Shown here: one piece after another, positions 1 through 11,567 of the stretch
How the letters are laid out: every line of letters starts with the position of its first letter
How positions within the stretch are numbered: the stretch's first letter is position 1
Assembly: GCA_003991915.1 (NCBI GenBank)
Contig: RQTK01000008.1
Location: forward strand, 935,011 to 999,010
Length of the DNA stretch: 64,000 nt
Source of the DNA: Elysia chlorotica
Lineage: Eukaryota > Mollusca > Gastropoda > Plakobranchidae
Reading direction: 5' to 3'
Position numbers and translations under genes: made by a program
The notes under the pieces: generated by a model
Database searches by the model: none
Told to the model about the DNA's origin: nothing
The model's input: the letters and a program-made list of their open reading frames with translations, nothing else

Positions 1-720
1 AAATATACACAAGCAAACGCATGTGTAGTTTGCACTTTGTTTTTAAGAGTGTTCAGACGATGTAGATTTTCCGAGTGTATATTTTGATGCGATGCGCACC
101 GACTGTCACGTGATCTTGTTTGTATGACGGCATCGATCGAAATGGCGGCATACAATAAAGACCAGAAACCTAGTTCTGCAAGCGAAGAAGAATAACAATG
201 GAGTACAAGTGAAGAGGAAGAAGCAATTATTGCGATGCTCTTACAATATCTCCCAGCAAAACGGAAAAAGAGCAAGAAGAAAATTTTTAAAATAGCCTGG
301 ATTTTTAATATCATACAAAATTGGCCGTTCCTCCAGACATTCTATAAAGGCTTCTGTGGTTTTGATGGTATAGGCAGTCGCCATGTTTATGTGTTTGTTT
401 TGAAGATCGCGGGTCACTGGGGTTCGCGCATGCGCAGTGACCCCTTGATTGCATGTGTATATCAGAGTCAAACATACACATGCGAAACATACTGGTGTGA
501 ACACTCTGGTTTGGTGCATGCCGAAAACAGAGTGAAAAATACACATGGTCTGAATGCTCTGGACGCTTGTGTATTTTTGACTCTGATATACACATGCAAA
601 TTGGCTGCGCAGAGTGGTGTGAACAGAAAATAAAAAATACACATCGAAAATACACGCGGAAAACATACTGGTGTGTACACTCACTGACAAACACTGGTGT
701 GTACACTCACTTACAAGCAC
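1..720. mobile_element. Decayed DNA transposon, PIF/Harbinger-like
   Basis: Two truncated protein starts converge here. On plus, 142-280 reads from an ATGGCGG start through Ser/Glu-rich sequence (an in-frame TAA near 193, then a frame change) into EEEEAIIAMLL and a Lys/Arg-rich run, like the acidic-then-basic N-terminus of Harbinger transposases. On minus, 384 to about 300 reads MATAYTIKTTEAFIECLEER and then a PILYD/PGYF segment, which resembles the first half of a MADF (Myb/SANT-like) domain. PIF/Harbinger elements characteristically carry a transposase and a Myb/MADF protein. Around them are repeats: a perfect 22-bp inverted repeat (451-472 with 576-597) and tandem ACTGGTGTGTACACTCACT units (664-715). 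I infer an internally deleted, non-autonomous copy. The ends are not defined, and the left end may lie outside the window. Confidence 0.45.
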
Positions 721-782
721 AATCGTAACAGCAAAAAATTTAATAGTGATTGAAGGTTCCAAATGATATTAAGAACAATTAC

Positions 783-2454
783 CTGGTGCATTTCTGACCC
801 ATGCAATGAAGTGATCTGGGTTGTTCTTGTAATGTACTACAGCAGTGACCTCATAATGGTCTCCTTGAAAGTCAAAACTAAGTTCGTCAAAGCGGTTGTG
901 GGGTAAGCCTTTCACAAAGTGCATTTGGACAAAATCTTGTAGGCTGAGAAGCAAAAATAATAATATGTTACATTTCTAACATTGTTACAATGTAATAAAC
1001 TAAAAAATAAATAAAAGCTAGCTCTGTTAAAAATGGTGCATTCAATAGCTGGCACTCCCGTTTGTTGCATCAAAGTTTCACAGACAGTCCGATAACATAA
1101 ATAGAGAAATTATTCATTAAAACAGACAGAGCACTTATGAAATACAACCCCTCTTCCAATGTCAATTTAAATTCACATCAGTCATAAAAAGAATAAAAAT
1201 TACAAAATATTGAGATGATATATGCATACCCTTCAAACTTCATCATCATGCGTTGATTTGGAGCCTGGCACTCAAAACAATTACGAACAAAACATGGCTC
1301 TCTCATGTTGAAGTCCTCTGGCACTGCTGGGATACTTGGAAGTATTTTAGTGTGAGAATCATCTTGTTTGTAGCCACATTTCTCACACTGAAATGATATA
1401 AAAATTTATATTTCAGGGATATCGTCTTGAACCATTCTAATAAACAGAAACAATAAATTGACCTCCCGCGGTATATAATCTTACTTGAGACCCTAGAAAC
1501 CATAAACTAGGAAAGAGTTTCACTACTTAAGCAGCCCAACCAAATAATTTTATTGGAACAAAAAAATACAAATAATGCATATTGCAAAGTTTGAATAGAA
1601 AAGTGTATAGCAATATTGAGGCTAAGAGGGACAAATGTATAGGTTATTGTGCACCCCCGATAGCCAAAGTTTGACTTGGAACCGGATCACAGCAAACGAA
1701 AATTAACCATAGTACTGGTTTGGATCCTGGCAGAGAGAAAGTACTGTTAAAACAGAATGTGCTTCATGTATTTTCTGAAATTGCTTTGTTACTTGAATTT
1801 ATTTTCAGTTTGGTAGTGCTTATCATTGACGGATGAAAGGTCAGATTTACTAGTAAACGTACTTGTATTTTTCTTTGGAAAATTAAGGGAATGTACATAG
1901 TACTGGCAACCATCTCAGCTTCTTTTTAAAATGTTCACTTGAACATAAAATCAACTCTAATTTTTATTTTTTGAACAGAGACAAATGTTCAGTTGATTAA
2001 CACTACACTGAATTTGAGGACGTAAAATTATTTTTTCATTTTTTTAATGAACTTGTTCCCGTAAAGCACCTTGAATACTAGCCACTTCCATTTTTTATTC
2101 ATAAAACACATTCTTCACGCCTCTTTAATAAAGTCTGACCTGGCACTTTTAAAAAAAAATGAAAATCTGTAAATTATGGAAAATTGGATCACTGAAAAGA
2201 TGGGATTAAGAACTGCCAACGATCGAAGTACTTGTGATGTATTTTTGTTGTTGGCGTTTCTTTTTTCAGATCTTGCTTTTAATAACTAAAACTGTGGTTA
2301 AAAAAATAATAAACACACAAGAAATATGAAATAATTTTTGCTTTTTTTTTTTAAACTATTACAAACTGAAGTTTCAACACCATAGTGTTTTAACAACCAT
2401 GCATATAACAAAACCTTGGATATAACTAAGATTTGTTTTATTAGAGAAAGAAAG

Positions 2455-2499
<45 letters not shown>

Positions 2500-5400
2500 T
2501 CTCCATAATTTTGAAAACAATACGATCAATAATGGTACTTATGACAAACTAAATTACAATAATAAAGAAGTAAAAAGGTACCTCAAAAACATATCTGTAA
2601 TTCATGGTAAACATCTGCTTGATAGTTGGTTTCTCTCTGACTATAAGCGGAAGCACAAGCACAGGGCTGTTATGTTTTCCTCGCTCACAGCGGAGCCTTG
2701 GCTGCAAAGCCTGCCAGATCTTTTCCCGCATTGCATACAGAATGTTGATGGCCTTCCCAATCTCGTCCATGTTTTCCTTGCACACCAGTTTGGCTGTCTT
2801 CGGGTCCTGAATGGAAGTGGCTGCATTGCCAGCTCCTGTCTGCAGTCCGCTAACTTCTGCACCGTTGCTCTTTTTCAGAAGATTCTGAACCAACACCTGA
2901 TTTGTAAAAATAATATATTAAAATATTAATAATGTGTCCTCTAAGAGAGAATAATAACAAAAAAAAACTGAATTAGATCATTGTGTGCATGCCTATAGAT
3001 TACAAACGGAATGTATTGTTTCTATTGCAGATTTTTCCATTATGTCAGTCGTTTTCCGAATAATGAAACAAAATATAAAACCATTCAAGTTCTCTACACC
3101 TCCAACATAAGTATCTTACTGCATTGCTACCAACTTTTGAAAAAGCAAATACAGCATTTTAGCGCGATTAGTTACTGCCAACCTAATCGATTGCCACGCT
3201 TATTTGGTTCAGCTATCAATTTTGACTTAAACACTTGTAAACCATAACTTTAAAAACTGCACTAGTGTTATTTCATAAATGCATTGTGTGTGTTTTGTTT
3301 TTTGTCTCTTTTGTTGATTTTCATCTCATAGTGTTACAAAATACCACATCAGCAATATCTAGGCTTTGCATGAACTGAATATATTTTCAAGACGGTTGGC
3401 TAAAGAATACAAGCTTTCTAGCATGCCCAAAGCAATTGGAACTAACAACACCATTGTCATTGACTTAACCAACCAGTAGGGGACAAATCGGACATTTAAT
3501 TTGCCCACTAGTCGGTCTCTAACTAGGCACTTAATGAGAACCAGATGCCACTGGAGCCAGTTCGCCCCTCAATGTCAATTATCTAGTTTCCAATTAATAT
3601 CACAGAATTAGATCTAGATCCATACCATCAGATTTCAACTACATTTAGAATAATATAAAGCTACAGCCTAGATCTAGATTCACATCACAATATGTAGTTC
3701 CACTTCGGAACGACAGATACCGATAGGATAAAACCACAAATCGGGTGTCCCTGAAAAGAACGTAAATGTACGAAAATGATCGAAAATCTAGATGTCCATA
3801 TGTGACATTAAAATAATATTTATTAACAACAAAAATTTATAACATTATATATCCTAAGGCTTTTTAAACCACCGACTGCAATAAGATCACAAGGGCGCAT
3901 CGGCTAGAGTTACAACACATTAGCAGCAGGCAACAGTAATCATCCGCTTGAAAGAAAAGCTTATATCTATGAATCCGAATCCCAATGACGATACAAGCAA
4001 GATTTATAGAGTAGTGAAAGTTGTGAAGAGAATTTTAATAACTTAGCCCATGAAGTTTGTTTTTTTCCCCCTGGTTTTTGAATAATCAATTTTCCTTCAA
4101 AAAACAATAACCAACAAGAGTGGACGTTAAGACAAGTATGTAACATCTTTGAGTAAATGCAATAATTCGGGAATGTGTATGTGTGTGCCTGTCTGTGTGA
4201 AAGAGTGACAGCAATTGCGCTTAGCACTACAAAATACGAAATGACAACTGTGAGGGATCGGTGCTTGACAGCTACGATGGTTTAATTAGTCTAAATCAGT
4301 CTAACTGGTCACCTCGAAACTGGATTCTTGGAAACAAACTTTCTGCCTTATACCAGTAAACAAAGCTAGGTAAAAGATCTTAAAGAAAATAATTTTCCTA
4401 ACCTGAGCTTGTCTATTGGCCTTGAGTAATGTGATGAGTAAGGTAGAAGCTAATTCATGTCCAGGATCCAAGTTGACCAAAGGGCGCAGTGTTGGAGAGT
4501 AGACAAGCATTATCAAGACAACATCCATCCAACACATGGCATCCAGATTCTGCCATTGGACAAAGAGGTTGTCTCTGGACACAGACAGTGCTGGCACCTG
4601 TAGCTCAGTCTTCAACTCAGAAACAAGCTTAAATACAGGAGATTCTTGCTGATCTGCATAGATAAAATAATATAATATACACAGGGTGTCCAACCATATT
4701 ATCTGGTCCAAAAAAATCCTACCAGCCACCAAAAATTCCTACCAACTATCCAACGTAGATTCATATTTGCCTTTTACCAAAAATAATCCCCCATTAAAAA
4801 CTTTTACAACAGTTTGATAGTTGAAAAAAGATATCTACTCAGATCATGATGTATTTGTAACCAAAATCCTAATATGAATATCTAGATCTAGATCTAATAG
4901 ACATAACTATTACGAGGTTACTAAAGTCTACTATCGCTTGGCGTAAGTAATTTTCACAATTTATATTTGTTTCAATCACAGTGCACTTAATGTTTACAAT
5001 GCCATCTTTTACGAGAATTCTTTTGTTAAATCTGTAATTTGTATAAGTTTTAGTTTTTGACTTTTGTTTTAAAACACACATTTTTTTTAGAACACTATAG
5101 ATCTATCTACCTGAAACTAAACATGTTCAACAACTAACGATTTTCGTATAACCCAGCACACTTACACAGTACCAAAACAATGATATTAATCCCAATTATT
5201 TAACCATTAAATCATTTTCACATACTCGAGATTGACATCGTAGAATGTTAAAAATGTAGACGACATTAATTAATTCCAAGGTTTGTTGATTTTTGTTGTT
5301 GAGTTGGTTTAACGTCCAACATCAGCATAATTAATATAGGCTATATTGGGGACAGGCCCCAAGACTGACATCTGACATCTTTATGTGCTGCCACACACGA

Positions 5401-8400
5401 TACAGGGCTGGGATACCATGACTCATGTATCAGCCGGTCACGTCAAAAACTGACACCGACCCAACCAGCCAGGGCTCGAACCCAGACCTTTAGCGTCAGA
5501 AGCCGATGTTCTACCCCAGGGCCACCCAAGGTGTGTTTAAATCGAAATGTGCACAATATTCACAGTATGCTAGATAAGATGTTTTAACAATGAAATACAG
5601 ACAACAATGAATGAGTTTGTGATTGTCTGATTGAACGATGAATGAAATCAAGAAATTCAGTGTCATAGGTGGTCGTATGATGATTTTATCGATAAATGTT
5701 TGCTTCAGCTCAGCCTCACAAAGGAGCAAAGAGAATTATATTAATTAAACCTCATATCGATATAGACAGGACATTTTGTTTAGGTTTTGGCTTCAAAAAC
5801 TACTTTTAGAATACAACATGGTGTTGTATGACATTTTCAGTAAAAATATATTAAATGCATGCATTGTGGACGATTAAACCCAAAATTAATCAAACATGCA
5901 TTTTTTTTTTTTACAAATTAAGTGCATTTGCAAGGAGAGAAACAAGGCTTAAGAATTACTCTGCTTACCAACTTTAAGTCCAGAAATTGTGGAGCTGACC
6001 TCATCTACTCCTTCATCAACACCAACTCTACGAGTAACCATTGCAACAGGCCTGAACTCATCCATGTCTGCTGAATTGCTGTCTGTGCTTGATGTACCTT
6101 TGTGGTCAGATGGTAGACCTGAAGCAGTAGGAGCTGGCATTCAAAAGGATTGGTGAATCATATCAGACACAGTTGTCACATGCAGTCTTTAACAAGTCTT
6201 TTTGCTAAACTTTCAAATTAATAAAAATTGCTTACATATGAACGCATTTTACCCCTACAATTCTTTTTCTTTCATCATTTATTGAATTCCATATAATTAT
6301 TTTCACAGTGTTTTTATTGAGTTGGTTTAACGTCCAACATCAGCACTGTATAGGCTATATTGTGGACGGGTCCTGACAATTTTATATGCTGCCACACACG
6401 AGACAGGGCGGGGATACCATGACCTCTGTCTCAGCTGATCACATTAAACACCGACCCAACCAGTAGGAAACACAATAGCAAGGGCTCGAATTCGGACCTT
6501 TTGCGTCGGAAGCCGATGTTCTACCCGTAGGCCACCGCGCCCCCCTCCTAGTGACAAATGAGACTTTGAAATGCCTGTAACAAATAAGAGATAGCTAAGA
6601 AATTGATTTACATATGACAAGATATGAATTGTCATCAATGTTTAACAAAGCAATAGCAAATAACTTACTTTGTTCAGCAGTAAGGTGTGACAGCTCAGCT
6701 AACATGTTGAGACCGCTGAGACCGGAATCAAGATTGAAATTGGCTGTGTCACCTACACTCTCTTGCTGTTGTTGTTGCACCCCAGTAAAGACAGAACTGT
6801 CTGTCAATGAATCTTGCTGCTGCTGCGGCTGGTAGACTGCCTGCTCTGTTTGTGGCTGTTGGTCCTCTACAGCGCCACCAGCAGTGGACGGATCCATCAC
6901 TGATGTAATAATGCGACCATCATCACTCTGGGTGTAGTAGACTTGCTGGCCAGGGACCATTGTTTGGTTAGCATCCATGATGGTGCGGATGATGCGGCCT
7001 GTCGAGTCTTGCATGTAGACAAACTGCTTTCCAGGTGGGGCCACGTCGTTCGCTGACTGTGCCGAATCAATTGGAGTGAGCTGACCATTGAGGTCATGTG
7101 CATATATAACCTGCTGTTCTTCCTGAGCCCGTGGTTGCTGCTGCTGTTCTTGGATGGCAGGCTGCACACCAGAGTGCACAATCGTTGTCTCGATTTCACC
7201 ATTTGACATCATGCATTGCTTGTAAACTACTGTGTCTAAATAGGAACCAATATCATTTGGGTCTATGATTGAAGTAACCACTTCACCATTTGCATCTGTG
7301 CCTTGAATGAAATATACAGAGTCTGAAACAGCTGAAGTCTCCTGCTCAGAGGTTAAAGCCATCTGATCGGGTCCAGCATATTCAGCAGTCGTCTGCTGCG
7401 CAGTCATGTGTTCCTTGTCCTCCATAGCTACTCCAGCTTGGTTTTCTGCTGCCACCTGACCAACAGGCTCAGTGGTTTGCTCGGCTGGGACATGGTATAG
7501 CTGTTCTTCCACCTCATCAGTGGGCTGCTCACTCTGAAGCGATAACTGCACATCTTCACCAGCAGATGAACCTTCCTGGGGCTGCTTACCTGCTAAAAGA
7601 TCTTTAGTTGTACTCACAAAACTAGAGTCGATAGCTGAGGACACACATGTCTCTCCTTCATCTGGGACATTCTGAGCGGATGAAGAATCACCAGTTTCAT
7701 GTGATGTGACGTAAGTGCTTAGCATCCCAGGATCGGAGGCAGCTGCAGTGCTATCCTGGGTATCCATTTCCTCTTCCTCATCCCCTGGTTCGGGTAAAGA
7801 AGCAGACGCAAAGGCTGCAAAAGCATCTTGGAAACCTTTGCTTGAAGCAGCTGGTGGAATGGCCACCTGCTCCCCATCAGAGAGACTGGCCGAACTGCTC
7901 TGCGACAAATTAGCCATGGTTGAGGTAGCTGGGAGTACAGAGGAGAGGGTATTATTTTCATACTTCAATGATGGATCTGTGTCCTCAACAGTGCTTGAAA
8001 CTTCAGAAGCTTCTACACTTGCCATTGCTACTTGCTGTGGAGTATCTGACCCTGTTGTCAGGCTTTGAGCTGATTCAACAGTTGCAGTCAGCGGATCTGC
8101 CTCTACAGCTTGGGAAGTGTCCTCTAGAATCTGTGGATCTGATGTGGCAGAATCATCTGCTCTTTGATTTGTTGTGATTGGCATTTTCACTTTGTTGAGC
8201 TACACTACATCAATTTTGTTTGAACAATGTGGCTGCTACAAGACATAAAAAAGACAGGCATTATAATGTGAAATTGTCTATGAAATATGCATCAAGTCCT
8301 GTGCAATCAAAAGAGTTCTCATCTAGTAATAGAGATTCTGCTCCTGAAATATTTTTATGTTCTTTACTATGTTTATCTAATGAAACTTCACTTTCGGTAG

Positions 8401-10860
8401 AGGCAACACAAGGCGCAGATTCTGGTGTTCCTGGTGATTTTTGCGTTAAGTTTGTCGGCACTGCAATATTACCTGATGCATGAGGGAGCAAACTGGACAG
8501 CTCAGTGGGAAGAGTAAAATCAGTACCACTTACAGCCTCACGGAGTGCTGCCAGGTGCTGATTTATAGCATCAATGTGTGCTTGAATGGAAATAGAGCTT
8601 GAACTTTTAGTATCAGCAATGGGGAATGTACTGCTGGTTGCAGAAGATGGCAAATCTTTATGAATTTGTTTCACTGGATTCAACTCCAAACCACCCAAAG
8701 TAAACGAGCTATCAATTTGAGAACTCTCTCTCTTATTATCCTTAGGGGTGAAAGAAATTATAGAAGAATCACGGTTTGGCAAAGGAACGAGCTTGACATG
8801 AGATGTGTGTCCTTCCCTATTTTTGACAAGTCTAATCTTGCAGGAACCTTCGCGAAGTTTGGAAACGGCATAAGCAGATAAAACTACTTTTTTAGTTGGT
8901 TTTACCTGCGTTTGCAAACCACCAGTTTTTACAGGGTTTTCAAAAGGTGAAGTTGGTCGAGAATCCACAGAACTGCTACAGCTAGAAAGAGAATCAGAGT
9001 CCAGGCTACTGCCTCGTCGTTTGAGTCCCTTTGTTGGCACTCGGTTCAAATTCCACGAGGTGTAACTTTCTCTTCTATTTGGTAAAAAGTCTTGGAGTTG
9101 CTTGTCCTCTGTATTTTTTACCTCAAAAGATGCAAAACTGTGAGCATGCCTGCACAGAAAGGGAGCAATGGGAACAAGTGTGCTTCGCTCAGGTTCTTCT
9201 GACGCAGAGCTGTCTATGGAGGGTGTTGGGGAAGAAAGAGGCCTTTGACGCAAACGTGAAAATGATTTGTTTGCCTCGGATGATTGAGGTTTCACTATAA
9301 GGCTGGGAGTGCTAGACTTAGAATACTTGTTTACAGATACTGGCAGTCTTTGTGGGGCACTTTGAACACTGATGCTGCGACTTGATAATGAAGACTCAGA
9401 ACAAAGCGACAATGGTCTAGCTTTCCTGCTTGAACTGCGATTTATCTGGGAAATGTTTCTTTTCACAACTAAAGTCTCCCAGTTTTCACAAGGCATATAA
9501 GTGCACTGAAAGACAAAAAAATTAACAAACATTTGTGAAACCAACATTTTCTTCAAAATATTGATAAGCAACATTATCTTTGCTGAATATGAAAAGAATA
9601 TGCAAGGTTATGTTGTCCACAGATCAAATGCACTTAAGAAAGGACAAACAAATTTGAGGAGAGAGAGAGAGACCTAATGAAATTCTCATAATAATTAAGT
9701 CATGTCATGTCTTGGTAGGTATATTGAGAGAGCACAGTGTACTTAATGTCTTATTTCCTTTAGAAAATTATTTTGACATAGGCCCAAAATCCACTTATGT
9801 ATGATATATACAAATGATATATAAATGTATGTAATTTCATTAACTTGATCTAACTCAAATGCATCATAAGAATGGCCATTAATCACACCATTAACTAAAA
9901 AATAGGGTACAGCATAACATCAAGATTTATGCAGAAACTTACATTTTCATTTTTGCACATTAACAAAGCTTCCTCATCATTGAGTTGGAACAGTTGTATT
10001 GGACTCTTGATACCAGAAACTAGGCACTGCTCGCAAAACTTTTTTGACGACAATCTTTCAATAGTCTGAAAATGAAAAAAAGATGAGATAATTATAATTT
10101 TATACATTTTAACTTTAGCAGGTTTTTTTTTAAAGCATTTTTTAATAGAATTTATGACTATGACTCTGCAGCATGACATTGAAATTGGGATAACTAGAGA
10201 ACAAGATTTGATTACATCTTGGTTTTTACCATTTGGAGAGAGGCTACAGTGCAAACTTACAGGAGAACTTGCTAACCCTCTGCAATCTGTAAGTATTGAA
10301 AGCCACATGCATGCCTTTAAATGAATGTTAAAGAAACAAAAACAAAAAACAACAAAAAAACAAGAGACAAACAAATGCAAAGAAAATAAAAACAACAAAA
10401 AAAGTAAGATTCTCAATTTACATTCCCCATTTGTCTGAAGGATCCATTAGCTTTCTTTCTATCAAGCCTATGATAGAGCACTAGCAAAGGAACATGACTC
10501 TGATCTCAATACTCGTCCAAATAGCTAGTGCGCTGTGTGGGTTTCATATTCGATAGTCAATTTTTTGTTGCATTTTTTTTCCACCTGCCCATAATACACC
10601 CTGTATGACTTTGGTAGAAAAAAAAGTAAACAAACAAAATCAATGTTTTTGTGAAATCTATTTCAAAGGACTGAGCTATCAAATTTGGTTTCATGTTTGA
10701 ATGTCTCAGAGAGTAAATTTCATCCGCACAGATCTTTTCCACTATTTATTACAGCTGTTTAACACCTAGGAACACATTTACATGTACGCATTGAAAACAA
10801 TTTAATAAGGTGGACTCTTAAGTTCCTTAAATAACATGTACCTACCTGAGCAGACTCCAT
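783..10860 (-). CDS. USPL1: USPL1-like SUMO isopeptidase, 3' end outside window
   Basis: Cysteine protease of the USPL1 (C98) family, which cleaves SUMO rather than ubiquitin and acts in the nucleus. Proposed coding exons, in order: 10860-10846 (MESAQ, tentative), 10065-9943, 9505-8534, 8199-6669, 6133-5969, 4653-4403, 2896-2582, 1387-1230, 943-783; all phases agree (about 860 codons visible). Exons 2-3 encode the USPL1 N-terminal Cys module (KKFCEQC ... CKNENCTYMP). A long Ser-rich then acidic/Gln-rich linker follows. The catalytic Cys is in VQWQNLDAMCWMD (4653-4403); a C-x2-C pair (CEKC) and NCFEC are in 1387-1230; the catalytic His is in DHFIAWV (943-783). The final Asp should be beyond position 1. 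The 8534/8199 junction is the weak point: its donor is strong (GCT|GTAAGT), its acceptor poor. If it is not used, two genes are present, ending at 8261 and starting at ATG 8184. Confidence 0.8.
2461..2494. repeat. (AG)n microsatellite
   Basis: Seventeen uninterrupted AG units in a USPL1 intron, 88 bases past the donor of exon 2896-2582. Confidence 0.98.
3110..3725 (-). repeat. Dispersed repeat copy 1 (second copy 47160-47775)
   Basis: Read on the minus strand, this stretch in a USPL1 intron matches 47160-47775 on plus over about 600 bp. Shared landmarks are CTGTCGTTCCGAAGTG, the GATCTAG-rich part, GACAATGGTGTTAGTTCC, GCTTTGGGCATGCTAGAAAG and an AATCGCGCTAAAA block. Copy 2 runs on into a transposase-like reading frame, so the family is probably a DNA transposon. 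This copy ends just before the USPL1 exon at 2896. Confidence 0.7.
5296..5528 (-). mobile_element. tRNA-derived SINE (family A)
   Basis: Read on minus: a tRNA-like head with box A (TGGGGTAGAAC) and box B (GGTTCGAGCCC), then a body with GTCGGTGTCAGTTT, GTGTGGCAGCACATAAA and GGGGCCTGTCCCCAATATAG, ending in a GTTGGACGTTAAACCAACTCAAC tail. The same body recurs at 6317, 22606, 26326, 39181, 52383 and 55675. This copy lies in the USPL1 intron between exons 6133-5969 and 4653-4403. Confidence 0.85.
6317..6546 (-). mobile_element. tRNA-derived SINE (family A)
   Basis: Full-length copy in the next USPL1 intron, same orientation as the copy at 5296. Box B (GAATTCGAGCCC in this copy) and the CAACATCAGCACTATATAGG-type tail region are recognisable; the head ends GGCGCGGTGGCC. 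Confidence 0.85.
6893..7323 (-). repeat. Five-copy degenerate peptide repeat in USPL1 linker exon
   Basis: The exon 8199-6669 encodes five units around the core [VF]Y-x-Q-x(2,3)-G-x-[IV]-x-T-[ST]-[IV]-[MI]-D. They begin VYFIQGTDANGEVV, VVYKQCMMSNGEIE, VIYAHDLNGQL, FVYMQDSTGRII and VYYTQSDDGRII, separated by Gln-rich spacers. I do not recognise the unit from USPL1 of other animals. Confidence 0.6.
8261..8533 (-). other. Read-through end of USPL1 exon 3 (alternative C-terminus)
   Basis: If the GTAAGT donor at 8533 is not used, the exon that starts at 9505 stays open for about 90 more codons and stops at TAA 8263-8261 after DENSFDCTGLDAYFIDNFTL. Just beyond it is a good acceptor (TTTTTTATGTCTTGTAG, exon start 8235), but every frame from there hits a stop before ATG 8184, so that acceptor would give a 5' UTR exon. 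The segment may be a retained intron giving a short isoform, or the true end of a separate upstream gene. Confidence 0.45.
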
Positions 10861-11567
10861 GTGATGTAAAATATATATTGAATCTAAGGGCTTGCTAGGC
10901 ATGAGTTAGTCTATTGAAAGGTCCTATTTAATTTACCAAGACCATTTTAGGTCATTCTTTAGATAAAACTGATCATAATTTGTCTCCATGGTCTCACTGA
11001 AAATTTTATGACCTGACTGATGTAACTCTTGAGTCTGAAGCATACAAATAATGATTACTTGGTTTGAGTTTTAATATTCACACTGAGTGATGATTAATTG
11101 GTCTTTCGAATCAGAACTAAGTTGTAAATTTCACATGCTTTTCAAGCTTATTATTTCAATGTTACCACCCTTTCATACCCAATGTGAGGAGGAAGTGCAA
11201 CAAATGTACAGGTTCAAGCCGACTTTAATAATGAAAAAAAAATTGTTCTAAATACAATAAATGTGAGGTAATCAGGTATGCCAACAGGCACTCTAAAAGT
11301 TAAGAAAAAATGTATTTCTATTAATCTAAACCAGAGGTAGCTTTTAGTCGTTTTCCTTTGTTGAATGAGGTCAATGAAGAGAAGTCAAGTTGTCTATTTC
11401 CAGATCGGCTCTAGCCCAACAAATATCAGCAACCTGAGCTTGATTCACCCTGGTTTCTTCTCAAATGCTTTTTGTCAGACCGAAGGAAAATGACTGTTAA
11501 TAATGAAAATCACTAAAACTATTTCTGTATGCAAAAATGATGGGACAGTTTTTTGTTAATTAATAAA
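10861..11567. other. Intergenic, USPL1 to unidentified gene
   Basis: No coding exon, repeat family or clear promoter signal seen. AT-rich unique-looking sequence. USPL1 transcription should start here if ATG 10860 is right. Confidence 0.5.

Noticed and set aside
7715..8068. Plus-strand open frame of 117 codons
   Set aside because: Antisense shadow of the USPL1 linker exon; no splice partners.
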